Shown: positions 42,544 to 51,930, counted from the stretch's first letter. The stretch: DNA of 64,000 nt from Catellatospora sp. TT07R-123 (GCF_018327705.1 NZ_BNEM01000002.1:372001-436000), one strand, 5' to 3'. Numbers and translations are program-made. Notes: a model not told the origin generated them from the letters alone.

Positions 42544-43443
42544 TCAGAATCCGGGGACGTCTTGGAGGATCTCGCCGAGCTGGTCGGCGGGTGCGATCAG
42601 CGGCTCGTACCGGGCCAGTTCCGCGGCCGCGGAGTTGCGCGACCGCTCGGCGAGCTGCCACTGCGGGGTGTAGCCGTTCCACCAGGCGCCGAACCGGTCG
42701 CCCAGGGTGTCGTTGTTCTGGTGGCGCTGCATCTGGTCGATGTGGCTCTGGATGGTCCGCTCCAGCTGCTGGGCCCGCCCGATGATGCCGAAGCGCAGCA
42801 TCCACAGCACCGGGATGTGCACGTTGAACTGCTCCGGTCCGCACGCGACCGGCACGAACGTCCCGATCACGTGGCGGCTGGAGGCGACCGCCTCGATCAG
42901 CGGCAGGAACGGTTCGGCGAGCCGGTCGCAGACCTTCTCGTCCTCGATGTCGACCAGGTCGGCCTTGGTCGCGGCGATGACCAGCGGGGTGGCCACGTCA
43001 TGGCGTTCGGAGATCGCCCGCTGCACGTGGTTGACCAGGGTGCGGACCTCGCGCCCGACGGCCGGGCTGGTCAGCAGCTTCACCGAGTCGCAGAGGATCA
43101 TGATGCCGTCGGCGTCGCGCAGGTCGCGGTGCATCTCGGCCGCCTGCGGGCTGTCGGTGCGCTCGGTCAGCGTGCCGCCCCGGTAGTCGCGCCACTGGAA
43201 CTCGAACACGTCGCTGCCCTCGTGCTGCAGCACGAACTCGAACACCGAGCGCTGGTCCGACGGGCTGGGATAGGCGCCGGTCAGCACGGCTTCGGCGGTC
43301 CGGATGAGACGCTCGTGGTCCAGCGGGTGCTTGGCCCGGATGGTGAATCCCGCCCCGCCGTGCATCATCAGCGCGTACATCAGGGACACATATGTCGTCT
43401 TGCCCGCGGCGCTCTGCCCGAGCATCACGACCTTCATCGCCAT
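42544..43443 (-). CDS. GTPase, second of a related pair (double-GTPase type)
   Basis: A 299-residue GTPase with P-loop GQSAAGKT (9-16), G3 region RDYRGG and G4 IAATKADL. It shares the D-[FY]-R-G-G motif and overall order of strands with the GTPase gene directly downstream but lacks its coiled-coil tail. Like small TRAFAC-class switches it should bind GTP and change shape on hydrolysis. ATG 43443 has AGGAG upstream. It lies 7 bp after the Hsp70-like gene and 15 bp before the next GTPase, within one operon. Confidence 0.82.
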   Translation of the reverse strand: MAMKVVMLGQSAAGKTTYVSLMYALMMHGGAGFTIRAKHPLDHERLIRTAEAVLTGAYPSPSDQRSVFEFVLQHEGSDVFEFQWRDYRGGTLTERTDSPQAAEMHRDLRDADGIMILCDSVKLLTSPAVGREVRTLVNHVQRAISERHDVATPLVIAATKADLVDIEDEKVCDRLAEPFLPLIEAVASSRHVIGTFVPVACGPEQFNVHIPVLWMLRFGIIGRAQQLERTIQSHIDQMQRHQNNDTLGDRFGAWWNGYTPQWQLAERSRNSAAAELARYEPLIAPADQLGEILQDVPGF

Positions 43444-43450
43444 CGTGCTC

Positions 43451-44590
43451 CTAATCCAGTTCTCGGTCGACGTGGAAGAAACGCGGGACGGGGCCGGGCC
43501 GCGGCGGGGCGGGCCGGGCGGGGGCCGGGGGCTCGGCGCACAGCGCGCCCAGGGCGACCACCGCCTTCGGGTCCGGGCAGGTGCGGGGAAGCACTCCGAG
43601 CTGGTGGGTGATCAGGTCGGAGACGCGGGGGGTGCGGCTGGCGCCGCCGGCCAGCACGACCGCGGACAGCTGCGCCACGGTGAGGCCCGCCCGCTCGACC
43701 GTGTCGGTGAGGTGGTCCAGGCTGGTACGCAGCAGCGGTTCGATCGCCGACTCGTACTCGGGCCGCTGGACCAGGAAGGTGTCGGGGTATCCGGCCACGC
43801 TCAGGGTCACCCGGGTGGCCGTGGACAGGGCCTCCTTGGCGTCGGCCACGTCGCGCAGCACCCGGGCCTGCTCGCGGCGGGCCGCGTCGGTGTCCGGTGA
43901 CCAGATCGCCCGCCAGGGCCCGGGGTCGCGCTGGTACGCGTGCCCGGCCAGCACCTCGCGGAGCACGTCGGTGAGGTCCTCGCCGCCCAGGCCCGGGTCG
44001 CCGCCGATGGCCAGCACCGTGAACCCGCCCTGCGGCGCGCCGACCACGGCGGTGTCCAGGGTGCCCGCGCCGAGGTCGTACACGGCCACGGTGGCGTCTG
44101 CGGCCAGGCCGTCGCGTGCCGCGTAGTAGGCCGCCGCCGCGACCGGCTCGGCCACGTACTGCGGATCGCTGATGCCGGCCTCCTGGGCCGCCTTGCCGAG
44201 CGCGGCCCGCTCCTCGACCCCCCACGCCGCCGGGTGGGTCAGCCGTACGGTGGCCGGCGCCTGCCCGCCGTAGGTCGCCAGCGCGTGCTCGTGTACCCGG
44301 CGCAGCACCGCGGCGACCAGCCGCGTCGACTCCACGGTGCGGGAGCCGAGCCGCACCGCCGTGTCGTGCACGAGCGCCCGCTTGGGCAGCCGCTCGGCCT
44401 GGTGGGGCAACTGGGCCGCGAGCTGGGTCGCGGCCTTGCCGGTCAGCAGGGTGCCGGAGTCGTCCAGTGCCACCAGCGACGGCAGGTAGCGGCTGTTCTC
44501 GATCTCGAGCAGCTGCGGCTGCCCGTCAGACTTCGTCGCGGCCGTGGTGTAGCAGGTGCCGAAGTCGATCGACAGATGCCATTCGGTCAC
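43451..44590 (-). CDS. Hsp70/DnaK-like ATPase
   Basis: A 379-residue protein covering the Hsp70 nucleotide-binding domain only. Visible motifs: phosphate-1 IDFGTCYTT (8-16), connect region YVAEPVAAAAYYAA, phosphate-2 VYDLGAGTLDTAVV, and adenosine motif VVLAGGASRTPRV. After these, a short Pro-rich tail replaces the substrate-binding domain, so it is not a general chaperone; such Hsp70-like ATPases serve as regulatory switches in conflict or signalling clusters. GTG 44590 overlaps the TPR gene stop by 4 bp (GTGA). Confidence 0.88.
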   Translation of the reverse strand: MTEWHLSIDFGTCYTTAATKSDGQPQLLEIENSRYLPSLVALDDSGTLLTGKAATQLAAQLPHQAERLPKRALVHDTAVRLGSRTVESTRLVAAVLRRVHEHALATYGGQAPATVRLTHPAAWGVEERAALGKAAQEAGISDPQYVAEPVAAAAYYAARDGLAADATVAVYDLGAGTLDTAVVGAPQGGFTVLAIGGDPGLGGEDLTDVLREVLAGHAYQRDPGPWRAIWSPDTDAARREQARVLRDVADAKEALSTATRVTLSVAGYPDTFLVQRPEYESAIEPLLRTSLDHLTDTVERAGLTVAQLSAVVLAGGASRTPRVSDLITHQLGVLPRTCPDPKAVVALGALCAEPPAPARPAPPRPGPVPRFFHVDRELD

Positions 44591-47500
44591 GTCGCCCTCC
44601 ATCGCAGGTTCGCACCGGCCCGCGCCAGTTCGATGTCGTCGAGCAGCCGGGCGGCCGCCGCGGCGACGGGTCCGCCGGCGCGCAGCAGTTCGATGAGCTG
44701 TGGTCCGGCCTCCTCGATCGCACCCTGCTCCACCAGGACCGCGGCGGCGCCGAGGCGGGCCCGCAGGCGTGCCTGCCCGTCGCTTCCGGCGGCGGCCTGC
44801 GCCCACCAGGCCTGCGCCTCATCCAGCGCGCCCTCGGCGGCGGCGAGTTCGCCCAGCAGCACCGCGACCTGGGCCGGCAGCGGTTCGGCCGTTGCGGGCG
44901 GCACCGGGTCCGGCAGGGGTGGGGCGGAGTCGGCTGCCGGAGTCGCGCTGCCGGTGCCCGGCAGGTCCGGGCTGTCGCGCGGTGGCGATTCGGGGCCGGG
45001 GATCAGCCCGTCCAGCACCTCCTGGGCTTCGTCGGCGACCTCGTCGTCACCGAGCTCAGCGGCCTGCCGCAGCCAGTACCGGGCGACGGGGAGTTCTCCG
45101 CCGAGCTCGGCCAGCTGGCCCAGCAGCAGCATCGCGGCGGGTCCGTGCACCAGGTCGCCGGATTCGGCCAGCGGCCGGAGCACGTGCCGCGCCTGGTCGT
45201 CGCGTTCCAGTCGGGACAGTGTCCGCCCCAGGTCCAGACGGACCTGCCACTCCAGCGGCGGCTCGCACTGCTGGAGCGCGTCGGACAGCAGCGCCAGCGC
45301 GTGCTCCAGGTCCCGCTGGGCCAGCCGCACCCGGCCCAGCAGCGCCCACGCCGCCGGGCCGGGCGACACCGCCGCGGCCTGCTCGGCCAGCTCCGCGGCG
45401 TAGTCGATCCCGTTGAGCGAGAACAGGTATTCGGCGGCCTCGACCAGCGCGTCGGTGCCGAGCGGTCCGCCGAGGCCGGACAGCTCGGCCGGTGGCGGGT
45501 CCAGGCGCGCCATCCGCGTACGGACCACCGCGAGCAGCGCCACGGCGTCGGCATCGGCGTCGCCGCCGCGCAGCAGCTCCAGCCACTGGGCCGCCTGGCT
45601 CAGGTCGCCGTGCTCCAGTGCGACCGTCGTCAGCGCGAAGCGGGCCTGCTGCACCGCGTCGGGGACCTCCGACTCGGCGGCCTCCAGGAACAGCGCCCGC
45701 GCCTGTTCCTGGTCGCCGCGTTCGTAGTGGACCTGCCCGAGCTGAAGGCGTGCCGCCGCGGCGTAGTCGCGGTTGCCTTCCGCGACGACCCGCTGGAACT
45801 GCTCGGCGGCCAGGTCGAGGTCTTCGTCGGCCACGGCCAGGACCCCGAGGTCGAACCGGGCGATCGGCGCCCACTCGGGGTGCTCGGAGGCGATGACGTA
45901 CTCGTACCGCTCGCGCGCCCCCTCGATGTCGCCCTGGATCATCAGCAGGTCGCCGATGAAGTCGGTGGCCCGCAGCGCGTGTGCGGGGCTGTCGGAGGCG
46001 GCGGCCAGCCGCAGGTAGTGCATCGCCTCCGCTACGTCGCCCTCGCGGTAGGCCAGTTGCGCGAGGTCGATCTGCGCGATCGGGGCCCAGTCGCGGTCGC
46101 CGCTGGCCGCCACCCGCTCGTAGGCGGCGCGGGCGCCGGCCGTGTCGCCCTGGCGGGCCAGCAGGTCGCCGAGCAGGTCGGTCGCGCGCAGCGTGTGCAC
46201 CGAGTCGCCGGCCTGCCCGGCCGCGGCGACCAGCAGCCGCTTGGCCTCGTCCCAGTCTTCCTCGCGCTGGGCGATCACGGCCAGGTCGGTCTGGGCGACC
46301 GGCGACCACACGGGATGGCTGTACCCGACCGCCAGCGCGTACGCCTCTTTCGCCCCGCTGAGGTCGTCGCGGCTCAGCAGCAGGTCGCCGAGCAGGTCGG
46401 CGGCGCGCGGACCCTGTTCGACGTCGCCGGAGTGCGCGACCTGCGCCAGCATCTCGGCCGCGGTGTCGGCGTCGCCCTGCTGGCCTCTCAGCACGGCCAG
46501 CGACACGGTGGCGCTCAGCGACGCCGCGGGCACTGGTGACGCGATCGCCGCCTCCAGCATCTGCTCGGCCTGCTCGAACTCGCCTTCGAGCATGAGCAGC
46601 AGGCCGTAGCTGGACTGGGTCAGTGGGGTCACGTCGTCGGCGCCGGACTCCAGCGCCCGCTCCAGCAGCGTCCGGGCGCGGCGCAACTCGCCGCGGTCCA
46701 GCAGCAGCGCGCCGAGGCTGGTCTGGGCCAGGGGCAGGGCCTGGTGCTGCCAGACCAGTTCGGCCACGGCGCCCAGCTGTTGGCCGGCCTCGCCCTGCAT
46801 CGGCAGGTCGGCGGGCTTGTGGGTCAGCAGCGCGCGGCCGTATTCGCCCTGGTTCACCAGCAGGTTGCCCAGGCGGCTGCCGGCCAGCGGCGACACGTCG
46901 GGGTCGTCTGCGGCCAGGGCCTGCTCGAGCAGGGTCTGGGCGCGTACGAGATCGCCCGCCTTCAGCAGCAGCAGGGCCAGGAACACCTTGGCCAGCCCGA
47001 CGACTTCCGGCTGGTCCGAGGCGTGGGCCTGCTCCAGCAGCTGCGTGGCCTCGGCCGGTTCGTCATCGGCCAGCACCATGCCCAGCAGCAGCGCGCCCCA
47101 GGCGCGGGTGTGCTCGTCGGAGCTGGCGCAGGCCGCGCGCAGGCCCTGCTCACCGAGTTCGGGCAGGTTCCGGCTGTACGCCGTGGTGGCGACCTTGACC
47201 AGTTCCTCGGCCCTGGCCTCGCGCATCACGTGCGGCCACACGACCGCGGCCACCGGGGCGGCGTCGCGGCTGCCCTCGCGGTCGAGCTGGTCCACCAGGT
47301 AGGCGAAGGCGCGCACCGCGTCCGGCCCCGACCGCTCCACCAGGGCCGGGGAGCCGTTGACCTCCGCGGTCGCCCAGGCCAGCGCGGCGGCGAACGACGC
47401 GTCGTCGGTGGCCGGGCGCTGCTGCTCGGCCAGCAGGTCGTCCATGATCGCGCGCAGCGCCGACAGGGGCGCCGCACGGTCGATGCCGGCCCGCTGCCAG

Positions 47501-48888
47501 TCGACGGCCGCCCGTGCGGCGGCGTAGGCGACCGGGTCGGCGGCGGCGGCGGCGCGGAACCGCGCCTCCAGCACCTGCGCGGAGATGAGCTGGGCGCCGA
47601 TGCTGCGCTCGGTGAAGTCCTCCCCGGGGTACGCCGCGGCGGCCTCGGTGCGTTCCGCATCGTCCAGGCGGGTGGCCAGCCACAGCGTGGTGGCCCGGCC
47701 GAGCACCGTCTGCGCCGTCCGGTTGAAGTCGCCGGCGGCGGTCACCCGGTCGTAGTTGGCCCCGGTCATCGTGGCGACCACCAGCGTCGGCGGTGACGCC
47801 GCCGCGAACCGGTCGAGGATCTTCAGGTCGAGCCCGGACGGGGTGACCAGCCACCGGTCGAGTTCCTCCAGCCAGACCACCACCGGGACCGGGCCCAGCC
47901 GCATCCGCGACAGCGGGGTGAGGTCGGCGGGCGTGGCCGGCACGACGAGCCGGGCCTCGCCCAGGTCCTGCCGCAGCGCCTCGATCAGGGTGCGGGACTT
48001 GCCCGCCTTGGAGTCGCCGACCAGCACCACGAACCGCTTGGACGCCAGCGCCTGCGACAGCGGCTCGTCGAGGGTGCGGCGCACGTATGCCGGCGGCTCC
48101 TGCCCCTCCACGACGTACCGGGAGCGGAAGACCCCGATGTCGTGCATGTCCACGTCGCGGACCCGCGGGACGTGGCCGTCGCGCAGCGAGATGGCCAGCC
48201 GGTTCTCCAGCGCCTCGCGTTCCGGCGCGGACAGGTGGTGGCGCAGTCCCTCGGCCAGCGGCGGCCAGTATCCGGCCAGCTCGTCGGCGGCGATCGCGAA
48301 CGCCATCCGCGGGTCGGGCGCCTTGGAGCCCGGCCGCACCCGGCTGACGACCATGCCGATGACGGCCGTCCGCTCGATGTCCCACAGCGGTGCGCCGGAG
48401 AAGCCCAGCGTGACCGCCGACCCGAGGTCGGTCTCGCTGCGCATCGCCAGCCACTCGGTCTCTGCCCGGCCCTCCATCAGCACGGTCGCCGGACGCACTC
48501 CGTCGCCGCTGGTCGGGAAGCCGTACACGTGCGCGTGGTCGCCTGCGACACCGGTCAGGGTCGAGGCCAGCGGTGCCGGGGCCGCCCCGCCCGGCACCGA
48601 CGCCGGCCGCAGCACCGCCACGTCGCCGACTATGCCGCGACCCGGGTGCCAGCCGATCACCTGCGCCGCGACGGACTCGTGCGGCCCGGCGAAGATGAAC
48701 TCCAGGTACACCGTGTTCTCGGGTGCGGCGTCGGGCATGGCCGGGTCGATCACGTGCGCGCAGGTGAGGACCGTCCCGTCGGCGCACAGGAAGCCCGCGC
48801 CGATCACCGGCTCGCCCAGGCCGCGCCGGATGCCGACGAGCCACGGCGGACGGTCGCGCAACGCCGCCGGGCTAGGCTCCGGCCCCAC
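44587..48888 (-). CDS. Trypsin-like protease / STAND NTPase / TPR protein
   Basis: A 1433-residue multidomain protein. Residues 15-210 are a trypsin-fold protease with the full triad H45 (TCAHVID), D89 (GDVAVL) and S164 (GFSGAP). Residues 270-560 are a P-loop ATPase of the STAND type: Walker A GDSKAGKS (291-298), Walker B VVVWLEELDRW (336-346). From about 560 to 1400 come roughly 20 TPR-like helical repeats (A-x-A-x-LL-x-x-A pattern), a sensor scaffold. The tail is helical. This order (effector, NTPase switch, repeat sensor) is that of bacterial NLR-like immune receptors. GTG 48888 follows GGGAGGG and overlaps the Trypco1 gene by 17 bp. Confidence 0.87.
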   Translation of the reverse strand: MGPEPSPAALRDRPPWLVGIRRGLGEPVIGAGFLCADGTVLTCAHVIDPAMPDAAPENTVYLEFIFAGPHESVAAQVIGWHPGRGIVGDVAVLRPASVPGGAAPAPLASTLTGVAGDHAHVYGFPTSGDGVRPATVLMEGRAETEWLAMRSETDLGSAVTLGFSGAPLWDIERTAVIGMVVSRVRPGSKAPDPRMAFAIAADELAGYWPPLAEGLRHHLSAPEREALENRLAISLRDGHVPRVRDVDMHDIGVFRSRYVVEGQEPPAYVRRTLDEPLSQALASKRFVVLVGDSKAGKSRTLIEALRQDLGEARLVVPATPADLTPLSRMRLGPVPVVVWLEELDRWLVTPSGLDLKILDRFAAASPPTLVVATMTGANYDRVTAAGDFNRTAQTVLGRATTLWLATRLDDAERTEAAAAYPGEDFTERSIGAQLISAQVLEARFRAAAAADPVAYAAARAAVDWQRAGIDRAAPLSALRAIMDDLLAEQQRPATDDASFAAALAWATAEVNGSPALVERSGPDAVRAFAYLVDQLDREGSRDAAPVAAVVWPHVMREARAEELVKVATTAYSRNLPELGEQGLRAACASSDEHTRAWGALLLGMVLADDEPAEATQLLEQAHASDQPEVVGLAKVFLALLLLKAGDLVRAQTLLEQALAADDPDVSPLAGSRLGNLLVNQGEYGRALLTHKPADLPMQGEAGQQLGAVAELVWQHQALPLAQTSLGALLLDRGELRRARTLLERALESGADDVTPLTQSSYGLLLMLEGEFEQAEQMLEAAIASPVPAASLSATVSLAVLRGQQGDADTAAEMLAQVAHSGDVEQGPRAADLLGDLLLSRDDLSGAKEAYALAVGYSHPVWSPVAQTDLAVIAQREEDWDEAKRLLVAAAGQAGDSVHTLRATDLLGDLLARQGDTAGARAAYERVAASGDRDWAPIAQIDLAQLAYREGDVAEAMHYLRLAAASDSPAHALRATDFIGDLLMIQGDIEGARERYEYVIASEHPEWAPIARFDLGVLAVADEDLDLAAEQFQRVVAEGNRDYAAAARLQLGQVHYERGDQEQARALFLEAAESEVPDAVQQARFALTTVALEHGDLSQAAQWLELLRGGDADADAVALLAVVRTRMARLDPPPAELSGLGGPLGTDALVEAAEYLFSLNGIDYAAELAEQAAAVSPGPAAWALLGRVRLAQRDLEHALALLSDALQQCEPPLEWQVRLDLGRTLSRLERDDQARHVLRPLAESGDLVHGPAAMLLLGQLAELGGELPVARYWLRQAAELGDDEVADEAQEVLDGLIPGPESPPRDSPDLPGTGSATPAADSAPPLPDPVPPATAEPLPAQVAVLLGELAAAEGALDEAQAWWAQAAAGSDGQARLRARLGAAAVLVEQGAIEEAGPQLIELLRAGGPVAAAAARLLDDIELARAGANLRWRAT

Positions 48889-49240
48889 GCTGGCGGCCCT
48901 CCCACGTCATACGGACGACGAAGTGGCCCTCGATCGACGTCTTCGCGATCACCGCACCGGCCTCGGCGTTCAGCTTCAGCCCGAACTCCACCTCGTGGGA
49001 GTCGGGCGACAGCGAGCGCACCATCGCGACGACCCTGCGCAGCGACGGCTGCACCTGCGCCAGCGCGGCCTCGAGGTCCCGGGTGGCCTGCGCCACCCCG
49101 TGTGAGTCCCGGGAGATCCGCTCCAACCCGGGTGCGTCGTCGTCCACCTCGACGACCAGCTCGGCTCCCTCGTCGGTCTGGAAGCGCACCAGCTCGCTCA
49201 ACCCGTCTCCAATATCGAGTTCTGCAACCACGGTGTCCAA
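48872..49240 (-). CDS. Trypco1 / CU044_2847 family protein
   Basis: A roughly 122-residue protein of the trypsin-co-occurring domain 1 (CU044_2847) family. Its pattern is: N-terminal strands with LVRFQTDEGAELVVEVDD, a helix (VAQATRDLEAALAQVQPSLRRVVAMV) and the end strand pair EVEFGLKLNAEAGAVIAKTS. The family is named for lying next to trypsin-like proteases, as here: it overlaps the protease/STAND gene by 17 bp. It probably regulates or is cleaved by that protease. The start is unsure; TTG 49240 and GTG 49231 are possible and no strong ribosome site is seen. Confidence 0.78.
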   Translation of the reverse strand: MDTVVAELDIGDGLSELVRFQTDEGAELVVEVDDDAPGLERISRDSHGVAQATRDLEAALAQVQPSLRRVVAMVRSLSPDSHEVEFGLKLNAEAGAVIAKTSIEGHFVVRMTWEGRQRGAGA

Positions 49241-49360
49241 ATTGTTGCAAGGACCTTGGCTGGTACGTGAGTTGGCTGAACCGGCGGACTTGTCCAACCC
49301 GTTCGGCGACCGCGGCCACCGCCCGGCCTGGACTACCCTGAGCCATCGAACGACCGGTCG

Positions 49361-50530
49361 ATGCTGGGTGGTGCGCGCGTGATCGTGGGACTGGACGTCG
49401 CCGACGGTGCCGTCACCGTCGCCGTGCGGGAGCTGGACGGCCGGCAGACCATCCACGACGGCCGCGGCGCCCTGGACGAACTCGCGGCGGGCGGCCGGGT
49501 CCGCGCCGTGGCCGCCGCCGTGGCCGACCACTGGCTCGACGGCGCCCGCGACGGTGCGCGCCACCTGGAGCAGCTGCACCACGACGTGGTCGAGCGGCTG
49601 CGCCTGCCGCTGCGGTCGGTGGTCCGCCGCAGCCAGGCCACCGCCGCCCGGTATGCCGACGGCGGCGCCGACCTCATCCTGGTCCTGGAACCCACCCCCG
49701 AACTGGCCACGGCCGCGCTGTACCAGGTCGAATCAGCGCAGGTGCGGCCGCTGGGCGCAGCCGGGCGCCGGGTCGCCGATGACACCGGCCCGGTCCGCCA
49801 GGCCCTCGGCGAGGCGGTGGCCCAGGCAGACGCCGCCGCGCACGCCCGCGCCGCCAGCGTGCTGCCGCGCTGCCGCCACTCCCGCTACCGCGGCACACCG
49901 CTGTACAGCCGGTCCGGCACCGGCCGCTACACCGCGGGCGAGGTGCTGGAGTGGTACGCGGGCATCGAGGCCGCGCTCACCGACAGCGTCGCGCGGGCCC
50001 TGCCCGCCACCGCCCCGACCGGGACCGTCCAGGTCGTGACCACCGGGCCGCTGCGCGACTTCCCGCCGCTGGCGCACCCGGCGCAGGTCGGCGGCCGCCC
50101 GCTGCCGGCGGCGCTGGCCGCCGCGCCGCGCGACTGCGCCGCCGGTGCGCTGCTGCTGGCCGAGGAGTCGGTGCGGGCCGTGGAGCAACCGGCCCGCTTC
50201 GCCGTCCGCCTGCCCACCTCCCGGGTATGGGCCGGACGGCTGCGGTCCGAGTCCGTGCCCCTGCACACCCCGACCGGGCAGCCCAACCTCGCCGTCGGCT
50301 GGGACGGGCACGAGCTGGCCGTCGACGTCGACGCCACCCGGCAGCTCACCGTCGACGTGCACGACACCGACCCCGCGGCCGTGACCTCCGCCTGGACCGT
50401 CACCCTGCAACCGCGTCCCGCGCCCGGCCGCTACCGGCTGGGCCTGTGGGCCGGCCGGTTCGGGCCCGGCGTGCTGGTGCTGCGGCCGGCAGACGGCGCC
50501 GAGCCCCAGCTGTTCCCGCTGTCGCAGTGA
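49361..50530 (+). CDS. Degenerate Hsp70-like (ASKHA) protein
   Basis: A 389-residue protein (383 if GTG 49379 is the start) with a reduced actin/Hsp70-type fold. The first strand pair is IVGLDVADGAVTVAV, corresponding to the Hsp70 phosphate-1 loop but without its Gly-Thr. ADLILVLEPTPELATAALYQV corresponds to the EPxAAA region. VQVVTTGPLRDFPPL through AGALLLAEE corresponds to the last subdomain (GGSSRxP to AVAxGAA). Key ATP contacts are missing, so ATPase activity is doubtful. The last 120 residues form beta strands (FAVRLPTSRVWAGRL; LAVGWDGHELAVDVD). It is divergent from the Trypco1 operon by 120 bp and probably heads the second operon. Confidence 0.55.
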   Translation: MLGGARVIVGLDVADGAVTVAVRELDGRQTIHDGRGALDELAAGGRVRAVAAAVADHWLDGARDGARHLEQLHHDVVERLRLPLRSVVRRSQATAARYADGGADLILVLEPTPELATAALYQVESAQVRPLGAAGRRVADDTGPVRQALGEAVAQADAAAHARAASVLPRCRHSRYRGTPLYSRSGTGRYTAGEVLEWYAGIEAALTDSVARALPATAPTGTVQVVTTGPLRDFPPLAHPAQVGGRPLPAALAAAPRDCAAGALLLAEESVRAVEQPARFAVRLPTSRVWAGRLRSESVPLHTPTGQPNLAVGWDGHELAVDVDATRQLTVDVHDTDPAAVTSAWTVTLQPRPAPGRYRLGLWAGRFGPGVLVLRPADGAEPQLFPLSQ

Positions 50531-50577
50531 AGCCGCCCGCAGCCGTCGCCACCACGAACGGAGCCGCCACGTTGACA

Positions 50578-50602
50578 TCCTCCCCGCCCTAAAGGACGAG
50601 GA
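50578..50602. repeat. Transposon-end imperfect hairpin overlapping tnpB stop
   Basis: TCCTC (50578-50582) and GAGGA (50598-50602) form the outer stem of an imperfect hairpin; the tnpB stop codon (50589-50591) lies in it. In TnpB elements the 3' end of the gene also templates the guide RNA scaffold, so a guide RNA probably spans this end. Confidence 0.55.
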
Positions 50603-51803
50603 CTCCCTTGGTCGCCCTCGGGTCTTCCTGTTTCGTCGACGACTGCCCCGTCCGAGAGGATTCTCGTTGATGTCTTACGTCGTCTCCGCAGGCTGTCACC
50701 GCCAGTCCGGCGGCCAGGATGTTGCGTGCGGCGTTCACGTCACGGTCGTGGACGGCCCCGCACCGGCACGTCCACTCCCGTACCTCCAGCGGCATCCGTT
50801 GCGCGAGCGTGCCGCACGTCGAGCACAGCCGGGTCGACGGGAACCAGCGGTCCACGACGATCAGGTCCCGGCCGTGCCAGGCGGCCTTGTACTCCAGCAT
50901 GGTGCGCAGCTGCCGCCAGGCCGCGTCGCTGATCGCGCGGGCCAGGCGGTGGTTCTTGACCATGGTCCGTACGGCGAGGTCCTCGATCACGATCGCTTGG
51001 TTCTCACGAACGAGCCGAGTGGTCAGTTTGTGCAGATGGTCGCGTCTGCGGTCGGCGATGCGGGCATGGACACGGGCGACCTTGACCCGGGCCTTGGCGC
51101 GGTTGGCCGAGCCCTTCTGCTTGCGGGCCAGATCCCTCTGCGCGCGGGCCAGCCGTTTGCGGTCGGTGCGCTCGTGCCGGGGGTTGGTGATCTTCTCGCC
51201 GGTGGACAGGGTGAGCAGGCTGTCGATCCCGGCGTCGATCCCGACCTGGCCGCAGGCGGGGGTCTGGACGATCACGTCGTCGCAGAGCAGGGACACGAAC
51301 CAGCGTCCGGCTGCGTCCTGCGACACGGTCACCGTCGAGGGCGTACAGCCCTGCGGCAGGGTCCGCGACCACACGATGTTCAGTGGTTGGTTCATCTTGG
51401 CCAGGGTCAGGGTGCCGTCGCGCCACCGGAACGCGCTGGCGGTGTACTCCGCCGACCGGCGCGAGCGCTTCCTGGACTTGAACGTCGGATACTTCGCGCG
51501 TCTGGCCCAGAAGTTGGTGAACGCGGTATGCAGGTGCCGCAGCGCCTGCTGCAACGGCACGGACGACACCTCGTTGAGGAACGCCAGGTCGTCGGTCTTC
51601 TTCCACCCGGTGAGCAGGGCCGAGGTCGCGTTGTAGTTCACTCGCTCCTGACGCTGCGTCCACGCCTCGGTCCTGGCCTGCAAGGCCATGTTGTAGACCA
51701 GCCGGACGCACCCGAACGTCCGCGACAACTGCGCGGCCTGCACGTCGGTGGGGTAGAAGCGGAACTTGAACGCCCGCTTCACCGTCCTGGTCACAACTGC
51801 CAT
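50589..51803 (-). CDS. tnpB: TnpB RNA-guided nuclease homologue (IS200/IS605 type)
   Basis: A 404-residue TnpB that looks intact. The RuvC catalytic residues are D190 (VGIDAGIDS), E274 (IVIEDLAV) and D355 (HDRDVNAAR); the zinc-finger cysteines are 327, 330 (CSTCG), 346 and 348 (CRCG). The N-terminus (AFKFRFYPTDVQAAQL) is typical. Its family differs from the TnpB at 10.3 kb, so the two elements arrived separately. ATG 51803 is used rather than GTG 51818. No tnpA gene accompanies it. Confidence 0.93.
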   Translation of the reverse strand: MAVVTRTVKRAFKFRFYPTDVQAAQLSRTFGCVRLVYNMALQARTEAWTQRQERVNYNATSALLTGWKKTDDLAFLNEVSSVPLQQALRHLHTAFTNFWARRAKYPTFKSRKRSRRSAEYTASAFRWRDGTLTLAKMNQPLNIVWSRTLPQGCTPSTVTVSQDAAGRWFVSLLCDDVIVQTPACGQVGIDAGIDSLLTLSTGEKITNPRHERTDRKRLARAQRDLARKQKGSANRAKARVKVARVHARIADRRRDHLHKLTTRLVRENQAIVIEDLAVRTMVKNHRLARAISDAAWRQLRTMLEYKAAWHGRDLIVVDRWFPSTRLCSTCGTLAQRMPLEVREWTCRCGAVHDRDVNAARNILAAGLAVTACGDDVRHQRESSRTGQSSTKQEDPRATKGVLVL

Positions 51804-51910
51804 CCTAACCGGACACACGGCGACCCTCAGGCCGAGGTACGGGTGGACGCCGGTCCGCCCTGGCGGCGGATCGGCTTTCCCTGTCCTGCTCCGCAGGGGC
51901 TCGGTTTCCT

Positions 51911-51930
51911 CTCCGGCCTGAACGCCGGAG
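51911..51930. repeat. Transposon-end hairpin
   Basis: CTCCGGC (51911-51917) and GCCGGAG (51924-51930) form a perfect 7-bp stem with a 6-nt loop at the end of the TnpB element nearest the coiled-coil gene. It resembles the hairpin at the other end in sequence and orientation. Confidence 0.6.

Noticed and set aside
50573-50605. TTGACA that could be read as a -35 promoter element
   Set aside because: It is the start of the conserved terminal sequence of the TnpB element.
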